From assembly GCF_002899455.1 (NCBI RefSeq), contig NZ_PPFB01000001.1, positions 4,873,001 through 4,937,000 on the forward strand: a DNA stretch of 64,000 nucleotides, given 5' to 3'. The first letter of the stretch is position 1. Every line of letters starts with the position of its first letter. A program made the position numbers and the translations under genes. Source of the stretch: Streptomyces sp. DH-12 (GTDB lineage Bacteria; Actinomycetota; Actinomycetes; Streptomycetales; Streptomycetaceae). Positions 49,737-57,969 of this stretch are shown here, piece by piece. The notes below the pieces were generated by a model. That model saw nothing but the letters and a program-made list of their open reading frames with translations, was not told the DNA's origin and made no database searches.

Positions 49737-51695
49737 TCAGCCTTCGAAGCCGGCCACGTTCTCCTCGGTGACCACCTTCACCGGCACCTTCACCATCTTC
49801 TCCACCTTTTCGTCCTCGGCGGCCCGCAACGCGTTCCGCACGGCGATCCGGCCGAGTTCGCTCGGCTGCTGCGCGACGGAGGCGTACAGCGTGCCCGCCT
49901 GCACCGCCTTCAGCCCGTCCGGCGTGCCGTCGAAGCCGACGACCTGCACCGACGTCCCGGCCCTGGAGCCGAGCGCCTTGATCGCGCCGAGCGCCATCTC
50001 GTCGTTCTCGGCGAAGACGCCGTTGATGTCGGGGTGCGCCTGGAGCAGGTTCGTCATCACGTCCAGGCCCTTGGTGCGGTCGAAGTCCGCGGGCTGCTTG
50101 GCGACGACCTTGATGCCCGGGTAGTCCTTCAGTCCCTCGGCGAAGCCCGCGCCGCGCTCACGGCTGGCGGAGGTGCCGGCCTGGCCCTGGAGGATCACGA
50201 TGGTGCCCCTGCCGCCGAGCTTCTCGGCGAGCGCCTTGGCGCCGAGCGCGCCGCCCTCGACGTTGTCGGAGGCGACCAGTGCGGAGGTGTCCGCCTTGTT
50301 GACGCCGCGGTCCACGGCGATCACCGGGATGTCCGCCTGGTTCGCGCCGCGCACCGAGGGACCGGCCGCGTCGGAGTCCACCGGGTTGACGACGACCGCG
50401 TCCAGCGAGCCGCTGGTGAAGTTCTGCAGCTGGTTGGCCTGCTGGGAGGCGTCGTTCTGCGCGTCGGTGACCGTCAGGTCGACGCCCAGCTTCTTCGCCT
50501 CCTCCTCGGCGCCCTCGCGGATCTGCACGAAGAACGGGTTGTTGAGCGTCGACAGCGACAGGCCGATCCTCGGCTTGGCGGTCCCGGACGAGCCGCCGTG
50601 CAGCAGCGAGGTGGCGCCGACGACCGCGACGGCGACGACGGCCGCGATCACGTACGTCAGTGCCTGCCTGCCCTTGTTGCCGCCGCCGGACGCCCCGGCC
50701 GCCGGGGCGGTCGCGCCCGCCTTGCGGCGCAGCGTGTCGAACAGCACCGCCAGCGCGATGACCACGCCGATGACGACCTGCTGCCAGAACGCCGACACCG
50801 ACAGCAGGTTGAGCCCGTTGCGCAGCACCGCGAGGATCAGCGCGCCGATCAGCGTGCCGGACGCCTTGCCGGTGCCGCCCGCGAGGGAGGCGCCGCCGAT
50901 CACGACGGCGGCGATCGCGTCCAGCTCGTAGCCCTGCGCGGCCTGCGGCTGCGCGGACGCCAGCCGGGAGGCGAGCACGATGCCCGCGGCGGCGGCGAAC
51001 AGTCCGGAGAAGGCGTAGATGGCGAGCTTCTGCTTCTTCACCCGCAGGCCGGACAGCCGCGCGGCCTCCTCGTTGCCGCCGATGGCGTACATGGACCGGC
51101 CGATGTACGTGCGGCCGAGGACGAACGCGGTCAGCAGGCCCATGACGACCATCACGAGCACCGGCACCGGCAGCCAGCCGCCGAGCGTGTCGCCCAGGTG
51201 GGAGACCGAGTCGGGGAAGGCGATGGGCGAGCCCTGCGAGATCACCAGCGACAGACCGCGCGCCACCGACAGCATCGCCAGCGTCGCGATGAACGGCGGG
51301 AGTTTGCCGTACGAGACGAGGAAGCCGTTGACCAGGCCGCAGGCGATGCCGGTGACGACGGCGAGGACGACCGCGAGGGCCACCGGTATCCCGGCCTCCG
51401 TCGCGCTCCAGGCGAGGACGGTCGCGGACAGCGCGGCGACCGAGCCGACCGACAGGTCGATGCCCGCCGAGACGATCACGAAGGTGACGCCGAAGGCGAG
51501 GATCGCGGTCACGGCGGCCTGGACGCCGACGTTGAGCAGGTTGTCGGCGGTCAGGAAGTCCCCGGACAGCGCCGACATGGCGATCACGAGGAGGATCAGC
51601 GCGGTCAGCGCGCCGTTGTCGAGGAGCAGCCGGCGCAGGCCGCCCGTGGCGCCGCCCTGCGCGCCCGGCTTGCTCTTGAGCGTGTCAGTGGCCAC
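49737..51695 (-). CDS. Natural fusion of ribose ABC permease (RbsC) and binding protein (RbsB)
   Basis: A 652-residue protein. Residues 1-330 form an RbsC-type permease with about 8-10 membrane segments and the EAA-like AIGGNEEAARLSGLRVKK loop. A short GGG linker and a further helix (ALTYVIAAVVAVAVVGA, about 342-360) lead to an RbsB-type sugar-binding domain (about 375-652: IGLSLSTLNNPFFVQIREGA, VVNPVDSD, GVFAENDEMALGAIKAL). The extra helix would place the binding domain outside the cell, tethered to the permease, so no separate lipoprotein is needed. It overlaps rbsA by 11 bp. I recall the S. coelicolor homologue being annotated as bifunctional. Confidence 0.93.
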   Translation of the reverse strand: MATDTLKSKPGAQGGATGGLRRLLLDNGALTALILLVIAMSALSGDFLTADNLLNVGVQAAVTAILAFGVTFVIVSAGIDLSVGSVAALSATVLAWSATEAGIPVALAVVLAVVTGIACGLVNGFLVSYGKLPPFIATLAMLSVARGLSLVISQGSPIAFPDSVSHLGDTLGGWLPVPVLVMVVMGLLTAFVLGRTYIGRSMYAIGGNEEAARLSGLRVKKQKLAIYAFSGLFAAAAGIVLASRLASAQPQAAQGYELDAIAAVVIGGASLAGGTGKASGTLIGALILAVLRNGLNLLSVSAFWQQVVIGVVIALAVLFDTLRRKAGATAPAAGASGGGNKGRQALTYVIAAVVAVAVVGATSLLHGGSSGTAKPRIGLSLSTLNNPFFVQIREGAEEEAKKLGVDLTVTDAQNDASQQANQLQNFTSGSLDAVVVNPVDSDAAGPSVRGANQADIPVIAVDRGVNKADTSALVASDNVEGGALGAKALAEKLGGRGTIVILQGQAGTSASRERGAGFAEGLKDYPGIKVVAKQPADFDRTKGLDVMTNLLQAHPDINGVFAENDEMALGAIKALGSRAGTSVQVVGFDGTPDGLKAVQAGTLYASVAQQPSELGRIAVRNALRAAEDEKVEKMVKVPVKVVTEENVAGFEG

Positions 51696-53217
51696 CGGGG
51701 GCCTCCGTTCCGTTGCTGGGGGAAGTGGTGCCGACGGCGAGGGCCATCACGGCGTCCTGGGTCGCCTCGGCGGCGTCCAGTTCGCCCGCGAGCCGGCCCT
51801 GCGCCATGACCAGGACCCGGTCGCTCATGCCGAGCACCTCGGGCAGGTCGCTGGAGATCATGAGCACCGCGGCGCCGGCCGCCGTCAGCTCGTTGATCAG
51901 CTGGTAGATCTCGACCTTCGCGCCGACGTCGATGCCGCGCGTGGGCTCGTCGAGGATGAGCACCTTGGTGTCCGCCAGCAGCCACTTGCCGATGACGACC
52001 TTCTGCTGGTTGCCGCCGGACAGGGTGCGCACGTGCTGGCCGAGACCGGCCATCCGCACGCCGAGCTGGTCGGCGATGCGGGCCGCGGCCTCGCGCTGAC
52101 CCTTGAGGTCGACCGGCCCGGCGCGGGACGAGGAACGGAGGGTGACCAGGCCGAGGTTCTCCTCCACGGAGGCGTCCAGCACCAGCCCCTGGCCCTTGCG
52201 GTCCTCGGGCACCAGACCGACCCCGGCCTCCAGGGCGGCGTTCACGTCGTGACCGCGCAGCCGCACCCCGCCGACGTGCACCGTCCCGGCGTCGTACGGG
52301 TCGGCCCCGAACACCGCCCGGACCACCTCCGTCCGCCCGGCGCCGACCAGCCCCGCGATGCCGACGACCTCACCGGCCCGCACCTCGAAGCTCACGTCGT
52401 GGAAGACGCCGTCGCGCGTCAGCCCCTCGACCTTGAGCAGGGCGTCACCGGCGTCGGCGCGCTCGCGCGGGTACTGCTGCTCGATGGACCGCCCGACCAT
52501 GAGCCGGACCAGCTCGTCCTCGGGCGTCGAGGCGGGCACCTGGCCGACGCTGCGCCCGTCCCGGATCACGGTGACCCGGTCGCCGAGCGCGGCGATCTCC
52601 TCCAGGTGGTGGGTGATGAAGACGATGCCGACGCCGTCCTCGCGCAGCCGCCGCACGATCGTGAACAGCTTCTCGACCTCCTCGGAGGTCAGCACGGCGG
52701 TCGGCTCGTCCATGATCAGCACCCGCGCGTCGAGGCTGAGCGCCTTGGCGATCTCGACCATCTGCAGCCGCGCGATGCCCAGTTCCCGCACCCGCGCCCG
52801 CGGCGACACGTCCACCCCGACGCGCCGCAGCAGCACCTCGGCGTCGGCGTCCATCTTCTTCCGGTCGATCATCCCGAACCGGCGCGGCTGCCGCCCCAGG
52901 AAGATGTTCTCCGCGACCGTCAGATCGGGGACCAGGTTGAACTCCTGGTAGATGGTGGCGATCCCGAGCCGCTCGGAGTCCTGCGCACCGCTGATGCGCA
53001 CCTCCTCGCCGCCGACCGTGATCCGGCCGGCGTCGGGCGTGTAGGCGCCGGACAGCATCTTGATCAGCGTGCTCTTGCCGGCGCCGTTCTCACCGAGCAG
53101 CACGTGCACCTCGCCCCGGCGCAGCTCGAAGTCGACGCCGTCGAGCGCGACCACGCCGGGGAAGGTCTTGCGGATGCCCTCGATGCGCAGCAACTCGTCA
53201 GGACTGCGGCTGCTCAC
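51685..53217 (-). CDS. rbsA: Ribose ABC transporter ATPase
   Basis: A 510-residue double ATPase of the RbsA/MglA type. The first NBD has GENGAGKST and LIMDEPTAVL. The second has the usual degenerate first loop (GLVGAGRTEVV), with a canonical LSGGNQQKV signature and LILDEPTRGIDV. The GTG at 53215-53217 has GAAGGAG upstream and overlaps the LacI stop as GTGA. A longer frame from 53277 is possible but has no ribosome site. It energises import through the fused RbsCB protein. Confidence 0.94.
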   Translation of the reverse strand: MSSRSPDELLRIEGIRKTFPGVVALDGVDFELRRGEVHVLLGENGAGKSTLIKMLSGAYTPDAGRITVGGEEVRISGAQDSERLGIATIYQEFNLVPDLTVAENIFLGRQPRRFGMIDRKKMDADAEVLLRRVGVDVSPRARVRELGIARLQMVEIAKALSLDARVLIMDEPTAVLTSEEVEKLFTIVRRLREDGVGIVFITHHLEEIAALGDRVTVIRDGRSVGQVPASTPEDELVRLMVGRSIEQQYPRERADAGDALLKVEGLTRDGVFHDVSFEVRAGEVVGIAGLVGAGRTEVVRAVFGADPYDAGTVHVGGVRLRGHDVNAALEAGVGLVPEDRKGQGLVLDASVEENLGLVTLRSSSRAGPVDLKGQREAAARIADQLGVRMAGLGQHVRTLSGGNQQKVVIGKWLLADTKVLILDEPTRGIDVGAKVEIYQLINELTAAGAAVLMISSDLPEVLGMSDRVLVMAQGRLAGELDAAEATQDAVMALAVGTTSPSNGTEAPGGH

Positions 53218-54254
53218 GGCGTACTCCTTCGTACGGGGGAGGGGGACGGGGGTCGTCCGGTCCCCGGCTCGCCGCACGAGCGGCGCACGACGAGCCGGGC
53301 GGGGAGGGCGACGGAGGCGCCGGGCCGCCCCTCGATCCGGTCGACCAGGGCGCGCACGGCGGCCCGCCCCAGGTCGCGGACCGGCTGGGCGATCGCGGTG
53401 ACCGGCGGGTCGGTGTGCACGAACCAGGGGATGTCGTCGAACGCGGCGAGCCCGATGTCGTCCGGCACCCGCAGTCCGCGGGCGCGGATGGCGTCCAGGG
53501 CGCCGAGCGCCATCAGGTTGTCGGCGGCGAACACGACCTCGGGGGGTTCCGCCAGGTCGAGGAAGCCCTCGGTGACCCGGCGCCCGCTGCCGGCCCGGAA
53601 GTCGCCCTGGCCGATGTAGGCGTCGGGCAGCTCCAGCCCGTACGCGGCGAGCGCCTCACGGAAGGCGTCCACGCGTTCCCGGCCGGTCGTGGTGGCGGCG
53701 GGCCCGGCGATGATCGCCAGCCGCCGGTGCCCGAGCCCGTGCAGGTGCGCGACCAGGTCCCGTACGGCGTCCCGCCCGTCCGAGCGGACCACGGGCACGT
53801 CGACGCCCGGGATCCACCGGTCGACGAACACCATGGGCGTCCCGGCCCTCGCGGCCCCGAGCATGCCGGGCGAGCCGCCGTCGGTGGGGGAGACCAGCAG
53901 CCCGTCGATACGGCGGTCCAGCAAGGTGGTGACGTGGTGGTCCTGGAGGTCGGGCCGCTCGTCGGCGTTGCCGATGATCACGCTGTACCCGAGCGCGCGG
54001 GCCTCCTCCTCGACGGAGCGGGCCAGCTCGGTGAAGTACGGGTTCATCACGTCGCTGATGACCAGCCCGAGGGTGCGGGTCTGGTCGGTGCGCAGGGACC
54101 GGGCGACGGCGTTCGGCCGGTACCCCAGCCGCTCGACGGCGGCGGTCACCCGACGCCGCGCGTCCTCGCTGACCGACGGATGCCCGTTGAGCACGCGTGA
54201 CACCGTGGCCACGGACAGGCCCGCCTCGGCGGCGACGTCCTTGATACCCGCCAT
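53214..54254 (-). CDS. LacI-family ribose operon repressor (RbsR-like)
   Basis: A 346-residue LacI/GalR regulator. HTH and hinge are at residues 1-60 (IKDVAAEAGLSVATVSRVLNG), followed by an effector domain with GLVISDVMNPYFTELARSVE and LAAFDDIPWF. It is first in the ribose operon and overlaps rbsA (GTGA). Two copies of GGAATCGATTACAC 20-55 bp upstream of its start are the likely operators, which implies that it controls itself and the whole operon. The effector is presumably ribose or a ribose derivative. Confidence 0.92.
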   Translation of the reverse strand: MAGIKDVAAEAGLSVATVSRVLNGHPSVSEDARRRVTAAVERLGYRPNAVARSLRTDQTRTLGLVISDVMNPYFTELARSVEEEARALGYSVIIGNADERPDLQDHHVTTLLDRRIDGLLVSPTDGGSPGMLGAARAGTPMVFVDRWIPGVDVPVVRSDGRDAVRDLVAHLHGLGHRRLAIIAGPAATTTGRERVDAFREALAAYGLELPDAYIGQGDFRAGSGRRVTEGFLDLAEPPEVVFAADNLMALGALDAIRARGLRVPDDIGLAAFDDIPWFVHTDPPVTAIAQPVRDLGRAAVRALVDRIEGRPGASVALPARLVVRRSCGEPGTGRPPSPSPVRRSTP

Positions 54255-54273
54255 GCCCGACCCACCTCCTCGT

Positions 54274-54287
54274 GGAATCGATTACAC
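54274..54287. promoter_or_regulatory. RbsR-type operator 1
   Basis: GGAATCGATTACAC, with the palindromic core AATCGATT, lies 20-33 bp upstream of the LacI start. An exact copy begins 22 bp further on. Confidence 0.75.
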
Positions 54288-54295
54288 GGAGGATT

Positions 54296-54309
54296 GGAAT
54301 CGATTACAC
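54296..54309. promoter_or_regulatory. RbsR-type operator 2
   Basis: An exact second copy of GGAATCGATTACAC. The 22-bp start-to-start spacing equals about two helical turns, so two repressor dimers would sit on the same face of the DNA. Confidence 0.75.
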
Positions 54310-54452
54310 CGGTCGGGGGCAAGGGGGTGGGAGTGGCCGAAACCGAATCGTGACCGGCGTGCCGGCCTGGCATCGTCCCCGGCCGCGGACAGGGCGGTGC
54401 GCAGCGAGCCGACGGCGCCGTGCACCCGGGCCCCGGACCGGCCGGCCTCCGC

Positions 54453-55057
54453 ATGACCTCGGGTTTCGGGCAGAGTCCGGTGGACCCGCGAACGCATCGT
54501 CGAGACCGCTGCGGAACTGATGTTCCACCGCGGCGCGGGGGGGCACGAGCCTCCCGGACATCCAGGCGGCCGCCGGGGTCGGCGCGTCGCAGATCTACCA
54601 CTACTTCGGCGACAAGCAGGGCCTGGTCCTGGCGGTCATCGACCACCAGACGGACACCCAGCTCGCCCGGCAGCGTCCGCTGCTGGACAACCGGGACAGC
54701 GTCGAGGCCCTGCGCGAGTGGTGCGACAGGGCGGGGAGCCGGCAGGACGAGAGAGGATGCGAGGGCGGCTGCGAGATCGGCTCGCTCGCCAGCGAACTCG
54801 CCGACAGCGACCGGTCGGCACGGACCAGACTCGTCTCCGCCTTCGACCGGTGGGAAGGCCCCATCAGGTCGGGACTCGCACGCATGCAGGCGCGGGGCGA
54901 GCTGAGCGAGCGCGCCGATACCGACGCGCTCGCCACCGCTCTGCTGGCCGCCGTCCAGGGCGGCATGCTGCTGTCCCAGGTCCGCCGGTCGAGCACCGCC
55001 TACCGGCAGGCCGTGTCGGCGGTGATCGACCACATCGAGAGCTACCTCGTCCGATAG
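54453..55057 (+). pseudogene. Frameshifted TetR-family regulator
   Basis: The regulator is recognisable in pieces. Frame B (from about 54484) reads TRERIVETAAELMFHRGAGG; after a run of seven Gs (54537-54543) the sequence continues in another frame as SLPDIQAAAGVGASQIYHYF, then GDKQGLVLAVIDHQ, to a TAG at 55055. Removing one G restores the HTH. A second problem is that frame B has no start codon before 54517; the nearest upstream ATG (54453) is in a third frame. Two lesions argue for a true pseudogene over one sequencing slip. It would have been about 200 residues, the normal TetR length. Confidence 0.75.
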
Positions 55058-55431
55058 CGGCTCGGGGGCGTCGGCTCACCGCCGGCACTCTTTGACCTGC
55101 TGGTACAGGGTTCGGAAGCGGGCGCTGATCGGGCCACCGCGCGCCTCGGCCTCCGCCTCGGCGTCACGCCCGGCACCGTGAAGGGCTTCGGGCCCGGCCG
55201 GAGGCGTCCCCGTCGGCCCCGGGCGCTCACCGCGCCGTCGGAGGAATCTCACGGTCCGGAGCCTGCGGTGCCGACGTGGACGGTCGGGCCCGTCCGTCCG
55301 TCACCTGCTGCCCGCGGTCCTCCGCGCGTGTCCCGCGTCCCCCTCCGGCCGGGCGGAACGGCGCCTCCTCACGGGCCCGGGCGCCCGGCGGCCGACCGCT
55401 GCAAGCGCATGGTGCTATCTTCATTAGCACC
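55058..55431. other. Gap with no recognised gene
   Basis: No gene is identified. A minus-strand piece (55079-55130) reads RFRTLYQQVKECRR and stops, which could be the 3' scrap of some gene, but nothing joins it. The right end holds the GntR operator and promoter. Confidence 0.4.
55411..55431. promoter_or_regulatory. Operator/promoter of the YtrA-type regulator
   Basis: GGTGCTA-TCTTCAT-TAGCACC is a 7-bp inverted repeat with a 7-base spacer ending at the base before the ATG. The -10-like TATCTT (55416-55421) lies inside it, which puts the transcript start about at the ATG. There is no ribosome-binding site, so the mRNA is probably leaderless and the operator covers the promoter. Confidence 0.65.
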
Positions 55432-55779
55432 ATGCTGCTGAGACTCGACGTCACCGATCACCGCCCCCTGCACGAGCAGGTGGCCGGTGCCGTCCGGCGG
55501 GCCATCGCCGAAGGGGAGTGCGCGCCGGGCGACCGGCTGCCCCCGGCGCGGGACCTCTCCCAGGCCCTGGGCGTGAACGTCAACACCGTGCTGCGCGGCC
55601 TGCGCGCCCTGCGGGACGAAGGACTGCTGGAGTTCCGGCGGGGGCGCGGGGTGACCGTGGCTCGTGGGGCGGACGAACGGTCGGCGTTGCTGGACCGGGT
55701 CCGTGAGGTCCTGGCCGACGCGGCGCGCCTCGGGTACGGCAAGGACGACGTCATCGACATGATCAGGGAGGTCACGTGA
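55432..55779 (+). CDS. GntR-family regulator, YtrA subfamily
   Basis: A 115-residue small GntR regulator: a winged HTH (about 8-75: DHRPLHEQVAGAVRRAIAEG, LPPARDLSQALGVNVNTVLRGLR) plus a short helical tail that dimerises, as in YtrA. YtrA regulators usually repress an adjacent membrane-protein operon in which they lie, and the next gene encodes a DUF1648 membrane protein overlapping by GTGA. The ATG at 55432 directly follows a palindromic operator. Confidence 0.92.
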   Translation: MLLRLDVTDHRPLHEQVAGAVRRAIAEGECAPGDRLPPARDLSQALGVNVNTVLRGLRALRDEGLLEFRRGRGVTVARGADERSALLDRVREVLADAARLGYGKDDVIDMIREVT

Positions 55780-56765
55780 CCGAGCGGACCGCGCGCGGGA
55801 ACGCCGTGATGTGGGGCGCCGGCGCCTGGGTCGTGGGCGTGCTGGTGCTCCTGGTGGTCTTCCCCCTCACCGCGAGGGACCGGCTGCCGGACCGGCTGGC
55901 GACCCACTGGGGCGCGGCCGGCGAGCCGGACGACTCGATGCCGTTCTGGGCCGCGACGTTCTTCCCGGCGCTGATCTGGCTGGTCATGGCGGCGGTTGCC
56001 GTGTTCCCCCTGTGGCGCGCTCGCTGGGACGCGGGCGAGGCGGCCGCGGCCCCCGGCTGGGCGGGCGTGACCCTGGGCTTCACCGGCGTGACCCTCCTCG
56101 GCGCGCAGGCGTCCGTCGTGCGGGCGAACCTGGACCGCGCGGACTGGCGCGAGGCCGGCTCGGTGACGACCTGGGCGGTCGTCACCCTGGCCGGGGCGGC
56201 TGCGGTGGGAGCGGTGGCCCTGCTGGCCGGCCGCCGGGCGCGGGGCACGGTGCCGCCCACGGCCGGGCCCGCGATGGAGATACCGCGGGGGCAGCGCTTC
56301 GTGTGGCTGTCCCGGGCCTCCAACCCCTGGCTCCATCTCATGGCGGCCGTGAGCGGCGTCGTCGCGCTCGCGGCCACGGCGGCGGCGGTGGGCGGCCTGG
56401 CAGGGGCGGAAGCCGTGCCGCTCGCCGGGACCTTCGCCCTCGTCGCCCTGGTGGTGCTCGGCTGCGCCTCCGTCCAGGCCCGGGTGACCGAGAGGGGACT
56501 CGAGGTCGCCTTCGGCCCGCTGGGGTGGCCGACCCGGCGGTGGACCGCCGACGGCATCGCCTCCGCCTGGGTCGAGACCCGCACCGCCATGCGGGTCGGC
56601 GGCTGGGGCTACCGGCTGAGCGGACTGGGCACCACCGTCATGCTGCGCGGCGGCGAGTGCCTGGTGATCCGCACGGCCAAGGGCAAGGACTTCGCCGTGA
56701 GCGTCGACGACGCCGAACGCGGAGCCGCCCTCCTGAACTCCCTGATCGGGCAACGCTCCACGTGA
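55776..56765 (+). CDS. DUF1648 membrane protein
   Basis: A 329-residue integral membrane protein. The N-terminal DUF1648 domain is seen as a first helix (WGAGAWVVGVLVLLVVFPL) followed by LPDRLATHWGAAGEPDDSMP, the family signature. About six membrane segments follow, then a soluble C-terminal part (about 225-329) with a PH-like feel (GLEVAFGPLGWPTRRW). The GTG overlaps the GntR stop (GTGA), so both form one autoregulated unit. The family is linked to SdpI-like immunity and envelope-stress proteins, but its function here is unknown. Confidence 0.87.
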   Translation: MTERTARGNAVMWGAGAWVVGVLVLLVVFPLTARDRLPDRLATHWGAAGEPDDSMPFWAATFFPALIWLVMAAVAVFPLWRARWDAGEAAAAPGWAGVTLGFTGVTLLGAQASVVRANLDRADWREAGSVTTWAVVTLAGAAAVGAVALLAGRRARGTVPPTAGPAMEIPRGQRFVWLSRASNPWLHLMAAVSGVVALAATAAAVGGLAGAEAVPLAGTFALVALVVLGCASVQARVTERGLEVAFGPLGWPTRRWTADGIASAWVETRTAMRVGGWGYRLSGLGTTVMLRGGECLVIRTAKGKDFAVSVDDAERGAALLNSLIGQRST

Positions 56766-56786
56766 CGCCCGGGGGCACGGCACCAC

Positions 56787-57875
56787 TCACTCCGCCGCCC
56801 CCGGCCCGACGAAGAACTTCCGTACGTCATCGGCGAACAGCTCCGGCACCTCCATCGCCGCGAAGTGGCCGCCCCGGTCGAACTCCGACCAGTGCCGGAT
56901 GTCGTACAGCCGCTCGGCGAGGGGCCGTACCGAACGGGTGATGTCGTGGGGGAGCACCGCCACCCCGACCGGCACCGGGCACCGCTCGCTCCGCCGGGCC
57001 GACTCGCGGTGCAGCCGCGCCGAGGAGGCCGCCGTGGCGGTCAGCCAGTACAACGAGACGCCGGTCAGGATCCGCTCGTCGCTCACCGGCGTGCGGGGGT
57101 CGGTCCACTGCGCGAACCGCTCGGCGATCCAGGCCAACTGGCCCACCGGCGAGTCGGTCAGCGCGTAGCCCAGCGTCTGCGGGGTCGTGGCCTGGAGCGC
57201 CTGGTACGGCGGGCGGGACGCCAGCAGCTTCCGCACCGTGTCCAGCCGCTCCTCGTCCGACGGGCTCAGGGTGACGCCGGCGGCCGGGTCGGGCCGGGTG
57301 GGCAGGTAGTTGACGTGCACGCCGACAACCCGCTCCGGCTCCAGCGTGCCGAGCGCCAGGGAGATGCCCGAGCCGAAGTCGCCGCCCTGCGCGCCGTACC
57401 GCTCGTATCCGAGGCGCCGCATCAGCTCGGCCCACGCGCGGGCGACGCGGACGATGTCCCAGCCGCGCTCGTGGGTCGGTCCCGAGAAGCCGTATCCGGG
57501 GATGGACGGGATCACCAGGTGGAAGTCCCGGGACAGCGGCTCGACCACGTCGAGGAACTCCAGGAACGAACCGGGCCAGCCGTGGGTGAGGACCAGCGCG
57601 AGCGCGTCCGGCCGGGCGGACCGCACATGGACGAAGTGGACGGTCTGGCCCTCGATCTCCGTGAGGAAGTGCGGCAGTTCGTTGAGGCGGGCCTCGTGCG
57701 CACGCCAGTCGTAGCGGGTGCGCCAGTGCTCGGCCAGCTCCTTCAGCCGGGCCAGCGGGAAGCCGTAGTCCCAGCCAGCGTCGGTGATCTCGTTGGGCCA
57801 GCGGGTGCGGGCGAGACGGTCGGTGAGATCGTCGAGGTCGGCCTGCGGGATGTCGATGCGAAATGGCGTGATCAT
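56787..57875 (-). CDS. Epoxide hydrolase family alpha/beta hydrolase
   Basis: A 362-residue epoxide hydrolase with the N-terminal EHN domain (FRIDIPQADLDDLTDRLART). The alpha/beta core carries the oxyanion motif THGWPGSFLEF, the nucleophilic Asp in AQGGDFGSGISLAL and the late His in DRGGHFAAMEVPE. Juvenile-hormone-epoxide-hydrolase-like bacterial proteins have this layout; natural substrates are usually unknown. The ATG has GGAGGG upstream. It is divergent from a MarR regulator with palindromes in the 94-bp gap. Confidence 0.93.
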   Translation of the reverse strand: MITPFRIDIPQADLDDLTDRLARTRWPNEITDAGWDYGFPLARLKELAEHWRTRYDWRAHEARLNELPHFLTEIEGQTVHFVHVRSARPDALALVLTHGWPGSFLEFLDVVEPLSRDFHLVIPSIPGYGFSGPTHERGWDIVRVARAWAELMRRLGYERYGAQGGDFGSGISLALGTLEPERVVGVHVNYLPTRPDPAAGVTLSPSDEERLDTVRKLLASRPPYQALQATTPQTLGYALTDSPVGQLAWIAERFAQWTDPRTPVSDERILTGVSLYWLTATAASSARLHRESARRSERCPVPVGVAVLPHDITRSVRPLAERLYDIRHWSEFDRGGHFAAMEVPELFADDVRKFFVGPGAAE

Positions 57876-57891
57876 GGGTCACCCTCCATTG

Positions 57892-57908
57892 CGTTAGTCG
57901 AACTAACG
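57892..57908. promoter_or_regulatory. MarR-type operator 1 in the epoxide hydrolase/MarR gap
   Basis: CGTTAGT-CGA-ACTAACG has 7-bp arms and lies 17-33 bp before the epoxide hydrolase start, overlapping its likely promoter. A further ACTAA half-site follows at 57917-57921. Confidence 0.65.
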
Positions 57909-57933
57909 TTTATTCCACTAATGAAGGTAGACT

Positions 57934-57948
57934 GTTGGTGTCACCAAC
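57934..57948. promoter_or_regulatory. MarR-type operator 2 in the epoxide hydrolase/MarR gap
   Basis: GTTGGTG-T-CACCAAC is a 15-bp palindrome directly after a -10-like TAGACT (57928-57933) pointing at the MarR gene, so a bound protein would cover the transcript start. Confidence 0.55.
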
Positions 57949-57969
57949 GCAAGATGCGGAGGACCCCCT

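Noticed and set aside
55079..55130. A transposase 3' end (RFRTLYQQVKECRR)
   Set aside because: The piece is too short, and no inverted repeats, target duplication or further transposase motifs are nearby.
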